Shown here in pieces: positions 1 to 8,936 of a stretch of DNA of 64,000 bases. The DNA comes from Superficieibacter electus (GTDB lineage: Bacteria > Pseudomonadota > Gammaproteobacteria > Enterobacterales > Enterobacteriaceae). The notes under the pieces are model-generated. The model had not been told where the DNA came from. It did no database searches and worked only from the letters and a program-made list of their open reading frames with translations. Within the stretch, counting starts at the first letter, position 1. Every line of letters starts with the position of its first letter. Position numbers and translations under genes: made by a program. The stretch is from contig NZ_PQGD01000003.1 in the NCBI RefSeq assembly GCF_002915575.1, positions 62,001 to 126,000 of the forward strand. The letters are read 5' to 3'.

Positions 1-381
1 ACCGCTGTCTTTCTCTACTCGTTACTGCCGATTGTCCGTAATACGCACACCGCTCTGGATAACCTGCCGCCGGGATTACGTGAAGCAGGACGGGGGATTG
101 GCATGACTTTTTGGCAGCGTTTGCGTTGGGTAGAAATCCCGATGGCCCTGCCGGTTATTTTCGGTGGTATTCGTACCGCCGTGGTCATGAATATTGGCGT
201 AATGGCGATCGCCGCTGTCATTGGCGCGGGTGGCCTGGGCCTTTTACTTCTTAACGGCATTGGCGGGAGCGACATACGCATGCTGATAGCCGGTGCGTTA
301 ATGATTTGTCTGCTGGCGATTGTGCTGGACTGGTTGCTGCATCGTCTGCAAATCGTGCTGACACCCAAGGGGATACGATAA
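1..381 (+). CDS. osmW: OsmU-type ABC transporter permease, 3' part only
   Basis: The reading frame is open from the first base and stops at 381, so only the C-terminal ~126 residues are present. They contain the cytoplasmic loop of binding-protein-dependent permeases (EAGRGIGMTFWQRL, the EAA motif) followed by hydrophobic segments, as in inner-membrane subunits of glycine betaine/choline importers. The stop overlaps the ATG of the ATPase gene by one base, which implies translational coupling. A permease followed directly by this ATPase, next to clcB, matches the Salmonella osmU operon (STM1491-1494), an osmoprotectant importer. The symbol rests on that synteny; a yehW/yehY-like paralogue is the alternative. 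Confidence 0.8.
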   Translation, partial: TAVFLYSLLPIVRNTHTALDNLPPGLREAGRGIGMTFWQRLRWVEIPMALPVIFGGIRTAVVMNIGVMAIAAVIGAGGLGLLLLNGIGGSDIRMLIAGALMICLLAIVLDWLLHRLQIVLTPKGIR

Positions 382-1529
382 TGATAAAACTGGAAAACCT
401 GACAAAAGAATTTAAACAGAAGAACGGCCAAATTTTCAAAGCGGTCGATAACGTTAATCTTAACGTGCCGGAAGGTGAAATGTGCGTTCTTCTCGGCCCT
501 TCCGGTTGCGGAAAGACGACGACGTTAAAGATGATCAACCGGCTCATTCCTCCTTCAGGTGGCAAAATTCTGATCAATGGTCAGGATACCAGCGAGATGG
601 ATACCGTATCGCTGCGTCGTAACATTGGCTACGTCATTCAGCAGATTGGTCTGTTTCCTAACATGACCATTGAAGAAAATATTACCGTGGTACCGCGTAT
701 GCTCGGCTGGGATAAAGCCCGCTATAAAAGCCGCGCCGAAGAGCTGATGGATATGGTGGCACTGGACCCGAAAAAATTCCTGCATCGCTATCCGAAAGAG
801 ATGTCAGGCGGACAGCAACAACGTATTGGCGTGATCCGCGCACTGGCAGCAGATCCGCCGGTGTTACTGATGGATGAGCCTTTCGGAGCGGTGGACCCGA
901 TTAACCGTGAGGTGATCCAAAATCAGTTTCTTGAAATGCAGCGCAAGCTGAAAAAAACGGTCATGCTGGTGAGCCATGACATTGATGAAGCGCTCAAGCT
1001 CGGTGACCGGATAGCCGTCTTTCGTCAGGGGCGCATTGTACAGTGTGCCAGTCCCGATGAACTGCTGGCAAAACCGGCGAACGAGTTTGTCGGCTCTTTC
1101 GTTGGGCAGGACCGCACCCTTAAACGCCTGCTGCTGGTCTCTGCGGGTGACGTCACCGATCGTCAACCCACCTTGACCGTGCGTCGCTCAACCCCTGCGG
1201 CAGAGGCGTTTGCGATTATGGATGACAATGATATCCGGGCCATCACAGTGGTCGATGAAGACGGCAAACCATTAGGCTTTATTAAACGTCGTGAGGCGCG
1301 TAATGCCACTGGTGAAAGCGCCGGGCTGTTACATCCCTTCCAGGTCACCGGTAAAGCCGAGGATAACCTGCGCGTAGTGCTATCCAAACTGTATGAAAGC
1401 AACACCAGTTGGATGCCCATTGTCGATGAAGAAGGACGCTATAGCGGAGAGATTTCGCAGGACTACATCGCGGATTATCTCAGCTCCGGCCGCACCCGCC
1501 GGGCGCTGAATATTCACAGCGATAATTAA
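381..1529 (+). CDS. osmV: Osmoprotectant ABC transporter ATPase with CBS domains (OsmV)
   Basis: A 382-residue ATPase that energises import of compatible solutes such as glycine betaine. Visible motifs are Walker A (GPSGCGKTT, residues 39-47), the signature MSGGQQQR, Walker B (VLLMDEPF) and the switch histidine in LVSHD. The last ~120 residues form a pair of CBS domains, the regulatory module that senses ionic strength in ProV/OpuA-type ATPases. The ATG at 381 overlaps the permease stop (TAATG) and is preferred over an in-frame upstream codon at 306 that lies inside the permease gene. It is the last gene of the operon, followed by a GC-rich hairpin. Family assignment is firm; the exact substrate is inferred from the Salmonella OsmU system. 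Confidence 0.9.
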   Translation: MIKLENLTKEFKQKNGQIFKAVDNVNLNVPEGEMCVLLGPSGCGKTTTLKMINRLIPPSGGKILINGQDTSEMDTVSLRRNIGYVIQQIGLFPNMTIEENITVVPRMLGWDKARYKSRAEELMDMVALDPKKFLHRYPKEMSGGQQQRIGVIRALAADPPVLLMDEPFGAVDPINREVIQNQFLEMQRKLKKTVMLVSHDIDEALKLGDRIAVFRQGRIVQCASPDELLAKPANEFVGSFVGQDRTLKRLLLVSAGDVTDRQPTLTVRRSTPAAEAFAIMDDNDIRAITVVDEDGKPLGFIKRREARNATGESAGLLHPFQVTGKAEDNLRVVLSKLYESNTSWMPIVDEEGRYSGEISQDYIADYLSSGRTRRALNIHSDN

Positions 1530-1538
1530 TTGTCCTTT

Positions 1539-1564
1539 CCCCCGATAGTGTTTTTCATCGGGGG
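1539..1564 (+). terminator. GC-rich hairpin after osmV
   Basis: CCCCCGAT (1539-1546) pairs with ATCGGGGG (1557-1564) over a T-rich loop, ten bases after the osmV stop. No U-tract follows, so it may stabilise the 3' end rather than be a classical intrinsic terminator. Confidence 0.5.
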
Positions 1565-1753
1565 GCTACGCCCGTCAGAAATAGACTTACCACCAGCGCG
1601 GACAGCCCCCTGCGACAGTAAGGTGCAGATACCCGTGTTTTATCGCACGCTATGCTTTTGTCATTGCTTTGTTTTAACGGCACAATATTAAAACATATTC
1701 ATAGCCTGTTATCCTCCATGTACCGTCTGCATACTTACCCTGATTCACCCGTC

Positions 1754-2992
1754 ATGCTCCGTCGTCTGCTATTTGCGATAGCCGTTGGCGTGCTGGCTGC
1801 GCTGGCTGTTGCGTTATTCCGCCACGCCATGCTGGCGCTGGAATGGGTTTTTCTGAGCAATGACAGTGGCAGCCTGGTCAATGCCGCAGACGGCCTTCCC
1901 TGGTGGCGACGCCTGATCACTCCCGCCATCGGCGGACTGGCAGCCGGCACCCTGCTCTACTGCTGGCAATGGTATACGCGCCAGCGTCCTCATGCGCCGA
2001 CAGATTATATGGAAGTACTGGAGAGCGAGAGCAGTGAATTTGATGTCAGTTCAAGCCTGATCAAATCCTTTGCCTCCCTTCTGGTGGTGGCCAGCGGTAG
2101 CGCTATTGGCCGTGAGGGTGCCATGATCCTGCTTTCTGCCCTTGCGGCCTCTTTTCTTGCGCGACGCTTTACGGCAAAAGAAGAGTGGAAACTCTGGATT
2201 GCCTGCGGCGCGGCGGCAGGTATGGCAAGTGCTTACCATGCTCCGCTGGCGGGAAGTCTGTTTATCGCCGAAATTTTATTTGGCACATTAATGCTGGCAT
2301 CGTTGGGGCCGGTGGTTATCGCTGCGGTGACGGCGCTCCTGACGACGTCACTGCTGAACGGCGGCCCCACTCTGCTCTATGAGGTTAAACTTACCGCACC
2401 GGTCCATGGTGTTGATTACCTACTGATGCTGGCCACCGGCCTGCTGGCCGGATTTTGTGGTCCCTTTTTCATTTGGCTGATGTCGGCCAGCCACCGTCTG
2501 TTTGTGTATTTGAAACTGTCGCCGCCTTTGCAACTGGCGGCAGGCGGGCTGGCGGTCGGTTTATTATCGCTACTTACACCGGACGTCTGGGGAAATGGAT
2601 ATAGTGTCGTTCAGCATTTTTTGCAGCTTCCGCCGCCGTTTGCCGTCGTAGCTGGAATATTTATCTGCAAACTACTCGCCGTTCTGGCCAGCAGCGGATC
2701 GGGCGCGCCGGGAGGTGTATTTACACCAACGCTGTTTATGGGAATGGCGACGGGTATGCTTTTTGCCAGCCTGTGCGCCTTGTGGCTACCGGGTTATGGG
2801 GATATTGCGGTTTTGTTGGGCTTAAGCGGAATGGCGACATTATTAGCAGCCACCACCCATGCACCAATTATGTCATCACTGATGATTTGCGAGATGACCG
2901 GGCAGTATTCGTTGCTACCCGGTTTATTGCTGGCCTGCGTCATTGCCTCGGTGCTATCGCGTACTTTACGCCGGAACTCCATCTACCATTAG
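1754..2992 (+). CDS. clcB: ClC-type chloride channel/antiporter ClcB
   Basis: Inner-membrane ClC-family protein, thought to act as an electrical shunt in extreme acid resistance alongside ClcA. Visible are the selectivity-filter segments GSAIGREGA (the Glu is the gating residue) and [15 protein letters not shown], about ten hydrophobic helices, and the [18 protein letters not shown] segment typical of ClcB. The start is uncertain: I chose the ATG before [11 protein letters not shown] because family similarity begins there. In-frame ATGs at 1718 and 1652 are possible, and none has a clear Shine-Dalgarno. The 3' end overlaps the convergent bioD2 gene by 27 bp. A similar osmV-clcB-bioD2 neighbourhood occurs in Salmonella. 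Confidence 0.9.
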   Translation: MLRRLLFAIAVGVLAALAVALFRHAMLALEWVFLSNDSGSLVNAADGLPWWRRLITPAIGGLAAGTLLYCWQWYTRQRPHAPTDYMEVLESESSEFDVSSSLIKSFASLLVVASGSAIGREGAMILLSALAASFLARRFTAKEEWKLWIACGAAAGMASAYHAPLAGSLFIAEILFGTLMLASLGPVVIAAVTALLTTSLLNGGPTLLYEVKLTAPVHGVDYLLMLATGLLAGFCGPFFIWLMSASHRLFVYLKLSPPLQLAAGGLAVGLLSLLTPDVWGNGYSVVQHFLQLPPPFAVVAGIFICKLLAVLASSGSGAPGGVFTPTLFMGMATGMLFASLCALWLPGYGDIAVLLGLSGMATLLAATTHAPIMSSLMICEMTGQYSLLPGLLLACVIASVLSRTLRRNSIYH

Positions 2993-3661
2993 CACGTCGG
3001 TTAACATGTTAAGATGAATATACTGCGCCAGTTCCCGCTGTTCTGCTCGCGGCAGGTAGGGAAGTTCCCCTACCAGAGGGGCGGGGAGTTTTTTACTGAG
3101 GACATCAATAATTTCAGCATAGTGCGCCAGTCCAGGGTTGATGCGGTTGGCGACCCATCCTACCAGCGGCAATCCGTCATTCGCAATTGCCTGCGCGGTC
3201 AATAGCGCATGGTTTATACAGCCTTCCTGAATACCAACGACCATCAGCACAGGAAGCTGTTCCTGCACCACCCACTCTGAAAGCGGACGCAGATCGTTCA
3301 TCAGGCTACGCCAGCCACCGGTGCCCTCAACCACCATGTGATCAACCTGGCGGGTTAAACTGGCCAGCCCTTCAGACAGGCGGGTATAGTTAATCGGTGA
3401 ACTGTGCGCCACGCTACTCTCCTCTTCGCTCAGGGCAATAGGATTGATGGCGTCATAAGGTAGGGAAAGCGTTGAGACGCTTTGCAACACCAGGGCATCC
3501 TTATTGCGTAATCCCTCCGGTGTCACTTTGCTCCCTTTTGCAACGGGTTTATATCCCGCTACGCTTTTGCCACAGGCAGCCATCGCCTGTAGCAATGCGC
3601 GGGAAACCACCGTTTTTCCGACAGCAGTATCAGTACCGGTAATAAAGAAACGCTTAAGCAT
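2966..3661 (-). CDS. bioD2: Dethiobiotin synthetase paralogue BioD2
   Basis: A 231-residue BioD-like P-loop ATPase, the same length as E. coli YnfK. The P-loop [14 protein letters not shown] lies at residues 8-21, and the [11 protein letters not shown] segment matches the BioD family Mg/ATP loop. The reaction expected is ATP-dependent carboxylation of diaminopelargonate to dethiobiotin, the penultimate biotin step. The main bioD normally sits in the bio operon, so this copy is probably redundant or conditional. It lies downstream of mlc on the same strand with a 127-bp gap, and its end overlaps the end of clcB by 27 bp. Confidence 0.9.
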   Translation of the reverse strand: MLKRFFITGTDTAVGKTVVSRALLQAMAACGKSVAGYKPVAKGSKVTPEGLRNKDALVLQSVSTLSLPYDAINPIALSEEESSVAHSSPINYTRLSEGLASLTRQVDHMVVEGTGGWRSLMNDLRPLSEWVVQEQLPVLMVVGIQEGCINHALLTAQAIANDGLPLVGWVANRINPGLAHYAEIIDVLSKKLPAPLVGELPYLPRAEQRELAQYIHLNMLTDVLMVDGVPA

Positions 3662-3788
3662 GACTCACTCCACCGTTGAATCGGATAAATATCATTCTGA
3701 TTAATAGATCAGGGTGGAGAAAGTCTAAGTGAAGATGTCAGCACCTAATTTGAGTTAGCGCAATTTTTAGGTTAACAGTAAATATTTG

Positions 3789-5009
3789 TTAACCCTGCAA
3801 CAGCCGGATCAATAAAGAGCCGTTATACATGGCATCTTTTACCAGTGCGGCCCCCGCCATCGTGCCCTGATTGGAAAACTGGGTGCTTTCCACCGTAACA
3901 TGTTTACTATAGGCCGGAAGTGCCTGCTGGCGAATGCAATCGGCAATGGCAGGAAACAGCGTTTCGGATGCCTCATTGAAGGGTGAACCGATGAGAATTT
4001 TTTGTGGGTTAAACAGGTTCACCATAATGGCGATAATGCGGCCAATATGCGTCCCTACGCCACTGATAATGTCCTTAGCCAACAAATCACCTTGCTGTGC
4101 GGCCTGACAAAGCGACGTTACGGTTAACGGCTGCTCGTGCAGTCGTGAACTCATTGATTGACTCATTCGCATCTGAGCAAGTTCCAGCACGCTCTCAACA
4201 CTGGCAATCGTTTCCAGACAACCATGATTACCGCAGTAGCAACGTTTGCCCCACGGATCGACCTGGGTATGGCCAATTTCCACCAGACTACTGCTGCCTG
4301 CGTGCAGCAAGCGACCATCGGTGATTACGCCAGCGCCTACATTATGATCGATGACCACCTGAATAACATCCCGTGCGCCGCGCGACGCGCCAAACAGCAG
4401 TTCGGCCATGGTCCAGGCACTAATATCATGCTGAATATAGACGGGAACACCAGTGTGATTTTCCAGCGTCTCACCCAGCGGCATCTCTTTGACGTCGAGA
4501 TAAAACGGCATGCGATGCACAATACCATTTTCAGTATCAATGATTCCCGGCAGCGTAATGGCGATAGCCGTCAAACGTTCAAGCTTGTGCTGATGACGGA
4601 TAAAGAATTGATCGATATGGGTAACGATGCGGGTAAGTAGCGGCTGGGGATCGTCCAGCGGAAGTTCAAGTTCTTCTTCTACAACGGACTTGCTGCTGAG
4701 ATCGCGTAAGGCAAGCTGAATGGTACCACGATTAATGCGTAAAGAGAGGTAATGCCATGCATCTGTCTCTACCATCAACCCCACGGCCGGGCGACCACGA
4801 CTTCCCGGCTCCTGAATTTCCGTTTCCTGAACCAGATGCGCTTCCAGCATTTCACGTACAATCTTGGTGATGCTGGCCGGAGCAAGCTGAGCAAGACGTG
4901 ACAAATCAATGCGCGATACCGGGCCAAGCTGATCAATCAGGCGATAAACCGCTCCTGCATTGGTTTGCTTAATCTGATCAATATGTCCTGGCTGACTGTC
5001 GGATACCAC
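3789..5009 (-). CDS. mlc: ROK-family glucose-responsive repressor Mlc (DgsA)
   Basis: A 406-residue ROK repressor nearly identical to E. coli Mlc. It represses ptsG, ptsHI, manXYZ and malT, and is sequestered at the membrane by dephosphorylated EIICB-Glc. Residues 15-75 form the winged helix-turn-helix. The ROK zinc site appears as a cysteine cluster in KRCYCGNHGCLE, and the sugar-kinase fold follows. Translation starts at a GTG (complement of 5007-5009) with AAGGGAG placed correctly upstream. An inverted repeat resembling a Mlc operator lies 13 bp before the start, pointing to autoregulation. Monocistronic, or leading into bioD2. Confidence 0.96.
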   Translation of the reverse strand: MVSDSQPGHIDQIKQTNAGAVYRLIDQLGPVSRIDLSRLAQLAPASITKIVREMLEAHLVQETEIQEPGSRGRPAVGLMVETDAWHYLSLRINRGTIQLALRDLSSKSVVEEELELPLDDPQPLLTRIVTHIDQFFIRHQHKLERLTAIAITLPGIIDTENGIVHRMPFYLDVKEMPLGETLENHTGVPVYIQHDISAWTMAELLFGASRGARDVIQVVIDHNVGAGVITDGRLLHAGSSSLVEIGHTQVDPWGKRCYCGNHGCLETIASVESVLELAQMRMSQSMSSRLHEQPLTVTSLCQAAQQGDLLAKDIISGVGTHIGRIIAIMVNLFNPQKILIGSPFNEASETLFPAIADCIRQQALPAYSKHVTVESTQFSNQGTMAGAALVKDAMYNGSLLIRLLQG

Positions 5010-5021
5010 CGCTGACTCCCT

Positions 5022-5043
5022 TTATTTTCGCGCTTCGAAATAA
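5022..5043 (-). promoter_or_regulatory. Candidate Mlc operator (autoregulation)
   Basis: A perfect outer inverted repeat, TTATTT at 5022-5027 and AAATAA at 5038-5043, flanks a GC-rich centre. This is the shape of known Mlc sites (TTATTT, GC core, AAATAA). It sits immediately upstream of the mlc ribosome-binding site. Confidence 0.65.
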
Positions 5044-5122
5044 TCTGTGGGCTATGGTGGAACACTTCAATACCTGGCGTCAACTTTTTGCTTAGTCGTG
5101 TGATTTAACGCACATTTTTTTG

Positions 5123-6025
5123 TTATTTTTGGGCTTTTGCACCACGTAAAAGTTGCGCTTTGAAACGAACTGCAGCGGGACTAAGTGCGCGATGGTTTGC
5201 CCATACCAACCACATTTCTGAGACGGCATCTTTTTCAATAAAAGGTAGCCAGCGCATCTCTTCCAGCTGGACCCGGCGAAAGGAGGCCGGCAAGATAGAT
5301 ACCCCCAGCCCGGCAGACACCAGACCGATAATGGTCATCGCCTCGCCCACTTCCTGCGTAATTACCGGCGATAAGCCATAGCGCCGCAGTAAGCCCAGAA
5401 TATCGTCATACAGGCCTGTACCGACATGCGGGTCGAAAAACACAAACGGCTCACTTGCAAGGTCGGCCAGGGAAATCACATTTTTGCCCGCCAGCGGATG
5501 GTCGCGATGGACCATTGCCAGCAACGGTTCGCGAAGGATCACTTGCCAGTTCAATGTCTCCGGCAGTTGGGTATTGCGCATTAATCCTAAATCCAGTGCG
5601 CCATCGTTCAGAGGGGCAATTTGCTCGCGCGTATTCGTCTCGCGCGTCTGGATGTGGACATCAGGATAATGCTGGCGAAATGATGACAAGGTATCAGAAA
5701 CGGATTTAATGAACGGCGCGGAGGACGTAAAACCAATGCGTAACTCGCCAGCCTCTCCCTGATGCAGTCGCGTAGCGCGAAGTGCGGCATCGTCCACCAT
5801 TGACAAAACCTGACGGCTATCGGCAAGAAATTGCTTACCGGCCGCCGTGAGACTAACGCTGCGGTTTGTGCGATTCAGAAGACGGGCTTCGATTTGCTGC
5901 TCCAGAATTTGGATTTGCTGGCTGAGCGGAGGTTGAGAAATATTCAGCCGGGAGGCGGCCCGGCCAAAATGCAATTCTTCCGCAACCGCAATGAAATAAC
6001 GCAGATGACGTAATTCAATATTCAT
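5123..6025 (-). CDS. ynfL: LysR-family regulator YnfL
   Basis: A 300-residue LysR-type transcriptional regulator. Residues 1-60 hold the winged helix-turn-helix (RHLRYFIAVAEELHFGRAA, then SQPPLSQQI), and residues ~90-295 the periplasmic-binding-protein-like effector domain. It is divergent from the MFS gene ynfM across 107 bp, the usual LysR/target layout, so control of ynfM is likely but inferred. The effector is not known to me. It resembles the CatM/BenM branch more than amino-acid-responsive LysRs. Length and neighbours match E. coli ynfL. Confidence 0.9.
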   Translation of the reverse strand: MNIELRHLRYFIAVAEELHFGRAASRLNISQPPLSQQIQILEQQIEARLLNRTNRSVSLTAAGKQFLADSRQVLSMVDDAALRATRLHQGEAGELRIGFTSSAPFIKSVSDTLSSFRQHYPDVHIQTRETNTREQIAPLNDGALDLGLMRNTQLPETLNWQVILREPLLAMVHRDHPLAGKNVISLADLASEPFVFFDPHVGTGLYDDILGLLRRYGLSPVITQEVGEAMTIIGLVSAGLGVSILPASFRRVQLEEMRWLPFIEKDAVSEMWLVWANHRALSPAAVRFKAQLLRGAKAQK

Positions 6026-6132
6026 ACTTTTAAAATATCAATTAAGATTAATAATATATTAGACGGAATATTTACAGTTTCCTACTCTTTTAGCCGTGAT
6101 ATTCATTTACTGTTATGTGCAAGGAATTTCCA

Positions 6133-7383
6133 TTGAGCCGTACAACCACCGTCGAAACCGATCCGGTTAGTGACGCAAGCACCGCCCCATCAACTCCATC
6201 CGTAAAATATATTCAGCGCGGCACCCGCCAGTTCATCCGCGTCACGCTGGCGCTTTTTTCTGCTGGCCTGGCTACGTTCGCCCTGCTCTACTGTGTTCAG
6301 CCGATTCTGCCGGTGCTCTCTCATGAATTTGGCGTTTCGCCTGCCGGCAGCAGTATCTCGCTGTCGATCTCAACGGCTATGCTGGCCATTGGATTATTGT
6401 TCACCGGGCCACTGTCAGATGCCATCGGGCGTAAAAAAGTGATGGTAACGGCACTGCTACTCGCCTCCTGCTGTACGTTGCTTTCAACGATGATGACCAG
6501 CTGGCACGGTATTTTACTTATGCGGGCATTAACGGGTCTTTCTTTAAGCGGCGTGGCAGCGGTGGGAATGACCTACCTCAGTGAAGAGATCCATCCAGGT
6601 TTTGTTGCCTTTTCTATGGGGTTGTATATCAGTGGAAACTCTATCGGCGGGATGAGCGGTCGCCTGTTGAGCGGCGTGATCACCGACCTGTTTTCATGGC
6701 GCACAGCACTGGCTGCCATCGGCTGTTTTGCTCTTGCATCGGCCATTATGTTCTGGAAAATCCTCCCGGAATCGCAGCATTTTAAAGCCTCATCGCTTCG
6801 ACCCAAAACCCTGTTACTTAACTTCCGTCTGCACTGGCACGATAAAGGATTACCGTTGCTGTTCATGGAGGGATTTTTGTTGATGGGCTCGTTTGTCACC
6901 CTGTTTAATTACATCGGCTATCGATTAATGCTGCCGCCGTGGTCATTAAGCCAGGCTGTCGTCGGACTGCTTTCTGTCGCTTACCTGACGGGTACCTGGA
7001 GTTCGCCAAAAGCCGGGACCCTGACGCTGCGTTATGGACGCGGACCGGTAATGATTTTTTCGATCGGCGTAATGCTTTTCGGTTTGTTACTTACCCTGTT
7101 CTCTTCATTGTGGCTGATATTTTCAGGCATGTTGCTCTTTTCAGCAGGCTTCTTTGCCGCCCATTCCGTTGCCAGCAGTTGGATCGGCCCGCGCGCGCGC
7201 CGGGCGCGCGGCCAGGCCTCTTCACTGTACTTGTTCAGCTATTATGTGGGTTCAAGTATCGCCGGGACGTTGGGCGGGGTCTTCTGGCACCGTTTTGGCT
7301 GGAACGGCGTAGGCAGTTTTATTGCGTTAATGCTCATAATTGCCTTAATAACCGGCGGCATTTTACACCGGCGTTTACATTAA
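6133..7383 (+). CDS. ynfM: MFS transporter YnfM
   Basis: A 416-residue major facilitator with twelve predicted helices. Motif A-like sequence GPLSDAIGRKK follows helix 2, typical of drug:proton antiporters. I place the start at a TTG at 6133 because AAGGAA sits six bases upstream and similarity to E. coli YnfM begins at SRTTTV. An in-frame ATG at 6115 would add six residues without a better ribosome site. Divergent from ynfL, its probable regulator. YnfM has been linked to arabinose efflux in E. coli overexpression work; the natural substrate is uncertain. Confidence 0.9.
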   Translation: MSRTTTVETDPVSDASTAPSTPSVKYIQRGTRQFIRVTLALFSAGLATFALLYCVQPILPVLSHEFGVSPAGSSISLSISTAMLAIGLLFTGPLSDAIGRKKVMVTALLLASCCTLLSTMMTSWHGILLMRALTGLSLSGVAAVGMTYLSEEIHPGFVAFSMGLYISGNSIGGMSGRLLSGVITDLFSWRTALAAIGCFALASAIMFWKILPESQHFKASSLRPKTLLLNFRLHWHDKGLPLLFMEGFLLMGSFVTLFNYIGYRLMLPPWSLSQAVVGLLSVAYLTGTWSSPKAGTLTLRYGRGPVMIFSIGVMLFGLLLTLFSSLWLIFSGMLLFSAGFFAAHSVASSWIGPRARRARGQASSLYLFSYYVGSSIAGTLGGVFWHRFGWNGVGSFIALMLIIALITGGILHRRLH

Positions 7384-7406
7384 TGATTCGTCCTCGTTTT
7401 GGCTTG

Positions 7407-7420
7407 TACAAACGGTTACA
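7407..7420 (+). promoter_or_regulatory. Candidate RstA box upstream of asr
   Basis: TACAAACGGTTACA matches the RstA consensus TACATNTNGTTACA at 10 of 12 defined positions. It lies 105 bp before the asr start. RstA activates asr in acid in E. coli, and rstAB lie in this same window. Confidence 0.6.
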
Positions 7421-7524
7421 CGCGGAAACCAAACACTCACGGAAAAGCAGAATTGTCAGGGATATAGTGTTTTCACCGGCCCCGCAGTGGGGTTGAATGA
7501 AAAAACCAATTCGAGGATATCAGA

Positions 7525-7875
7525 ATGAAAAAAGTATTAGCTCTGGTTGTTGCCGCTGCTATGGGTCTGTCATCTGCTGCATTCGCTGCTGAAACTACCA
7601 GCACCACGCAAACTCCGGCAGCGTCCACCACCACTACGACGACAACCCATACTTCTACGGCGAAAACCACCCATCATAAAAAACACAAAAAAGCAGCTAA
7701 ACCTGCAGCCGATCAGAAAGCACAAGCGGCCAAAAAACACAAAAAAGCAGTAAAACAGGACGCCACTAAACCGGCTGCCCAGAAAGCGCAGGCGGCAAAG
7801 AAAAGTAAAAAAACGGTGAAACACACTGCCGCTAAACCAGCCGCGGCAAAACCAGCAGTTCAGCCTGCTGCATAA
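7525..7875 (+). CDS. asr: Acid shock protein Asr
   Basis: A 116-residue periplasmic protein needed for acid tolerance. A signal peptide (residues 1-21, ending AFA before AE) is followed by a Thr/Ser-rich stretch and then lysine/alanine repeats built around [13 protein letters not shown] and [13 protein letters not shown]. Such basic low-complexity Asr proteins are processed in the periplasm and may buffer protons or shield proteins. It is a little longer than E. coli Asr (about 102 residues), consistent with repeat-number drift. Strong ribosome site GAGGA. The RstA-type box upstream agrees with acid/PhoB/RstA control. Confidence 0.93.
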   Translation: MKKVLALVVAAAMGLSSAAFAAETTSTTQTPAASTTTTTTTHTSTAKTTHHKKHKKAAKPAADQKAQAAKKHKKAVKQDATKPAAQKAQAAKKSKKTVKHTAAKPAAAKPAVQPAA

Positions 7876-7902
7876 AAGACGTGTACTAACTGGTTTTTAG
7901 GT

Positions 7903-7929
7903 AGACCGGCGCTGCTTCAGCGCTGGTCT
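7903..7929 (+). terminator. 12-bp hairpin between asr and ydgU
   Basis: AGACCGGCGCTG (7903-7914) pairs fully (one G-U) with CAGCGCTGGTCT (7918-7929) around a CTT loop. Only a weak T run follows, so partial termination or asr mRNA stabilisation with read-through into ydgU is plausible. Confidence 0.6.
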
Positions 7930-7944
7930 TTGTGGAGAGCTGTG

Positions 7945-8028
7945 ATGTTACATCGCTACCGATTTGAGCTCATTCTGATTACATTAATTATATGCGCATT
8001 TGTCGCTGGACGACTTTTCCTCATTTGA
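7945..8028 (+). CDS. ydgU: Small membrane protein, likely YdgU (27 aa)
   Basis: A 27-codon frame with a good Shine-Dalgarno (GGAGAG, six bases before the ATG). The peptide begins MLHRYRFELILITL and continues as a single hydrophobic helix with arginines at both ends, a classic small inner-membrane protein. E. coli has a 27-residue stress-related protein YdgU at this position between asr and ydgD. The identity rests on length, topology and position, because I recall its sequence only roughly. It follows asr and probably shares its transcript. Confidence 0.7.
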   Translation: MLHRYRFELILITLIICAFVAGRLFLI

Positions 8029-8128
8029 TGTAGCACGCTGATTTTGCTCCCACTTTCCTCGCGTCCCGTCTATAGTTATCTCATTGGGTTCACTTTTAAT
8101 AATCATAATTACCCCGTCTGAGAGTGAT

Positions 8129-8932
8129 ATGCGTAAAACTGTTTTACTTTTAGGGTCTGTACTGTTTTCTTTGGCAGCTCATGGTGATGAAACGATGAGC
8201 CCGAAAGATATCAGGACGTTGTTTTTTGGTCATGATGACCGAACGCGTGTAACCACTCCTGGCGATGCGCCGTGGGATGCCATTGGACAACTCGAAACCG
8301 CCAGCGGAAATTTATGCACGGCTACGCTAATTTCGCATAACCTTGCGCTTACGGCAGGCCATTGCCTGCTGACGCCGCCGAAAGGCAAGCCTGATAAGGC
8401 CATTGCATTACGTTTTGTGTCGCAAAAAGGACTATGGCGGTATGAAATTCACGGTATTGAAGGCCGCGTAGACCCAACCCTGGGCAAAAGACTTACTCCT
8501 GACGGCGATGGCTGGATAGTCCCCCCTGCAGCCGCTTCCTGGGATTTTGGGCTAATCGTGTTGCGTTATCCGCCGTCAGGGATAACCCCTTTACCGTTAT
8601 TTGAGGGCAACAAATCAGCCCTCACCGCCGCGCTGAAAGCCGCGGACCGCAAAGTGACTCAGTCGGGATACCCGGTTGATCATCTTGACGATCTTTACAG
8701 CCATCAGGATTGTATCGTTACCGGCTGGGCGCAAAACGCGGTGCTCTCACATCAGTGCGACACGTTACCGGGAGATAGCGGTTCACCGCTGATGTTAAAA
8801 ACCGCACAAGGCTGGCAGCTTATTGCAGTACAAAGCTCGGCTCCTGGCGCAAAAGACCGCTGGCGGGCCGATAACCGCGCTATTGCGGTGACCGGCTTTA
8901 CTGACAAGCTGGAAGCACTGGCAAAAGAATAG
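8129..8932 (+). CDS. ydgD: Predicted secreted trypsin-like protease YdgD
   Basis: A 267-residue S1-family serine protease homologue. Residues 1-18 form a signal peptide. The catalytic triad is visible: His in LTAGHC, Asp in WDFGLIVL, and Ser in GDSGSPL. E. coli YdgD has the same layout and no assigned substrate. I start at the ATG at 8129 because it directly begins the signal peptide; an in-frame TTG at 8084 would spoil it. It lies downstream of asr-ydgU, and four bases separate its stop from the end of convergent smrA. Confidence 0.88.
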   Translation: MRKTVLLLGSVLFSLAAHGDETMSPKDIRTLFFGHDDRTRVTTPGDAPWDAIGQLETASGNLCTATLISHNLALTAGHCLLTPPKGKPDKAIALRFVSQKGLWRYEIHGIEGRVDPTLGKRLTPDGDGWIVPPAAASWDFGLIVLRYPPSGITPLPLFEGNKSALTAALKAADRKVTQSGYPVDHLDDLYSHQDCIVTGWAQNAVLSHQCDTLPGDSGSPLMLKTAQGWQLIAVQSSAPGAKDRWRADNRAIAVTGFTDKLEALAKE

Positions 8933-8936
8933 CGTT

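Noticed and set aside
1652-1753. Longer N-terminus for ClcB
   Set aside because: The extra residues are not part of the family and have no ribosome site, though the start remains uncertain.
4158-4640. A 160-codon frame opposite mlc
   Set aside because: Shadow of the conserved mlc gene; no ribosome site and no recognisable domain.
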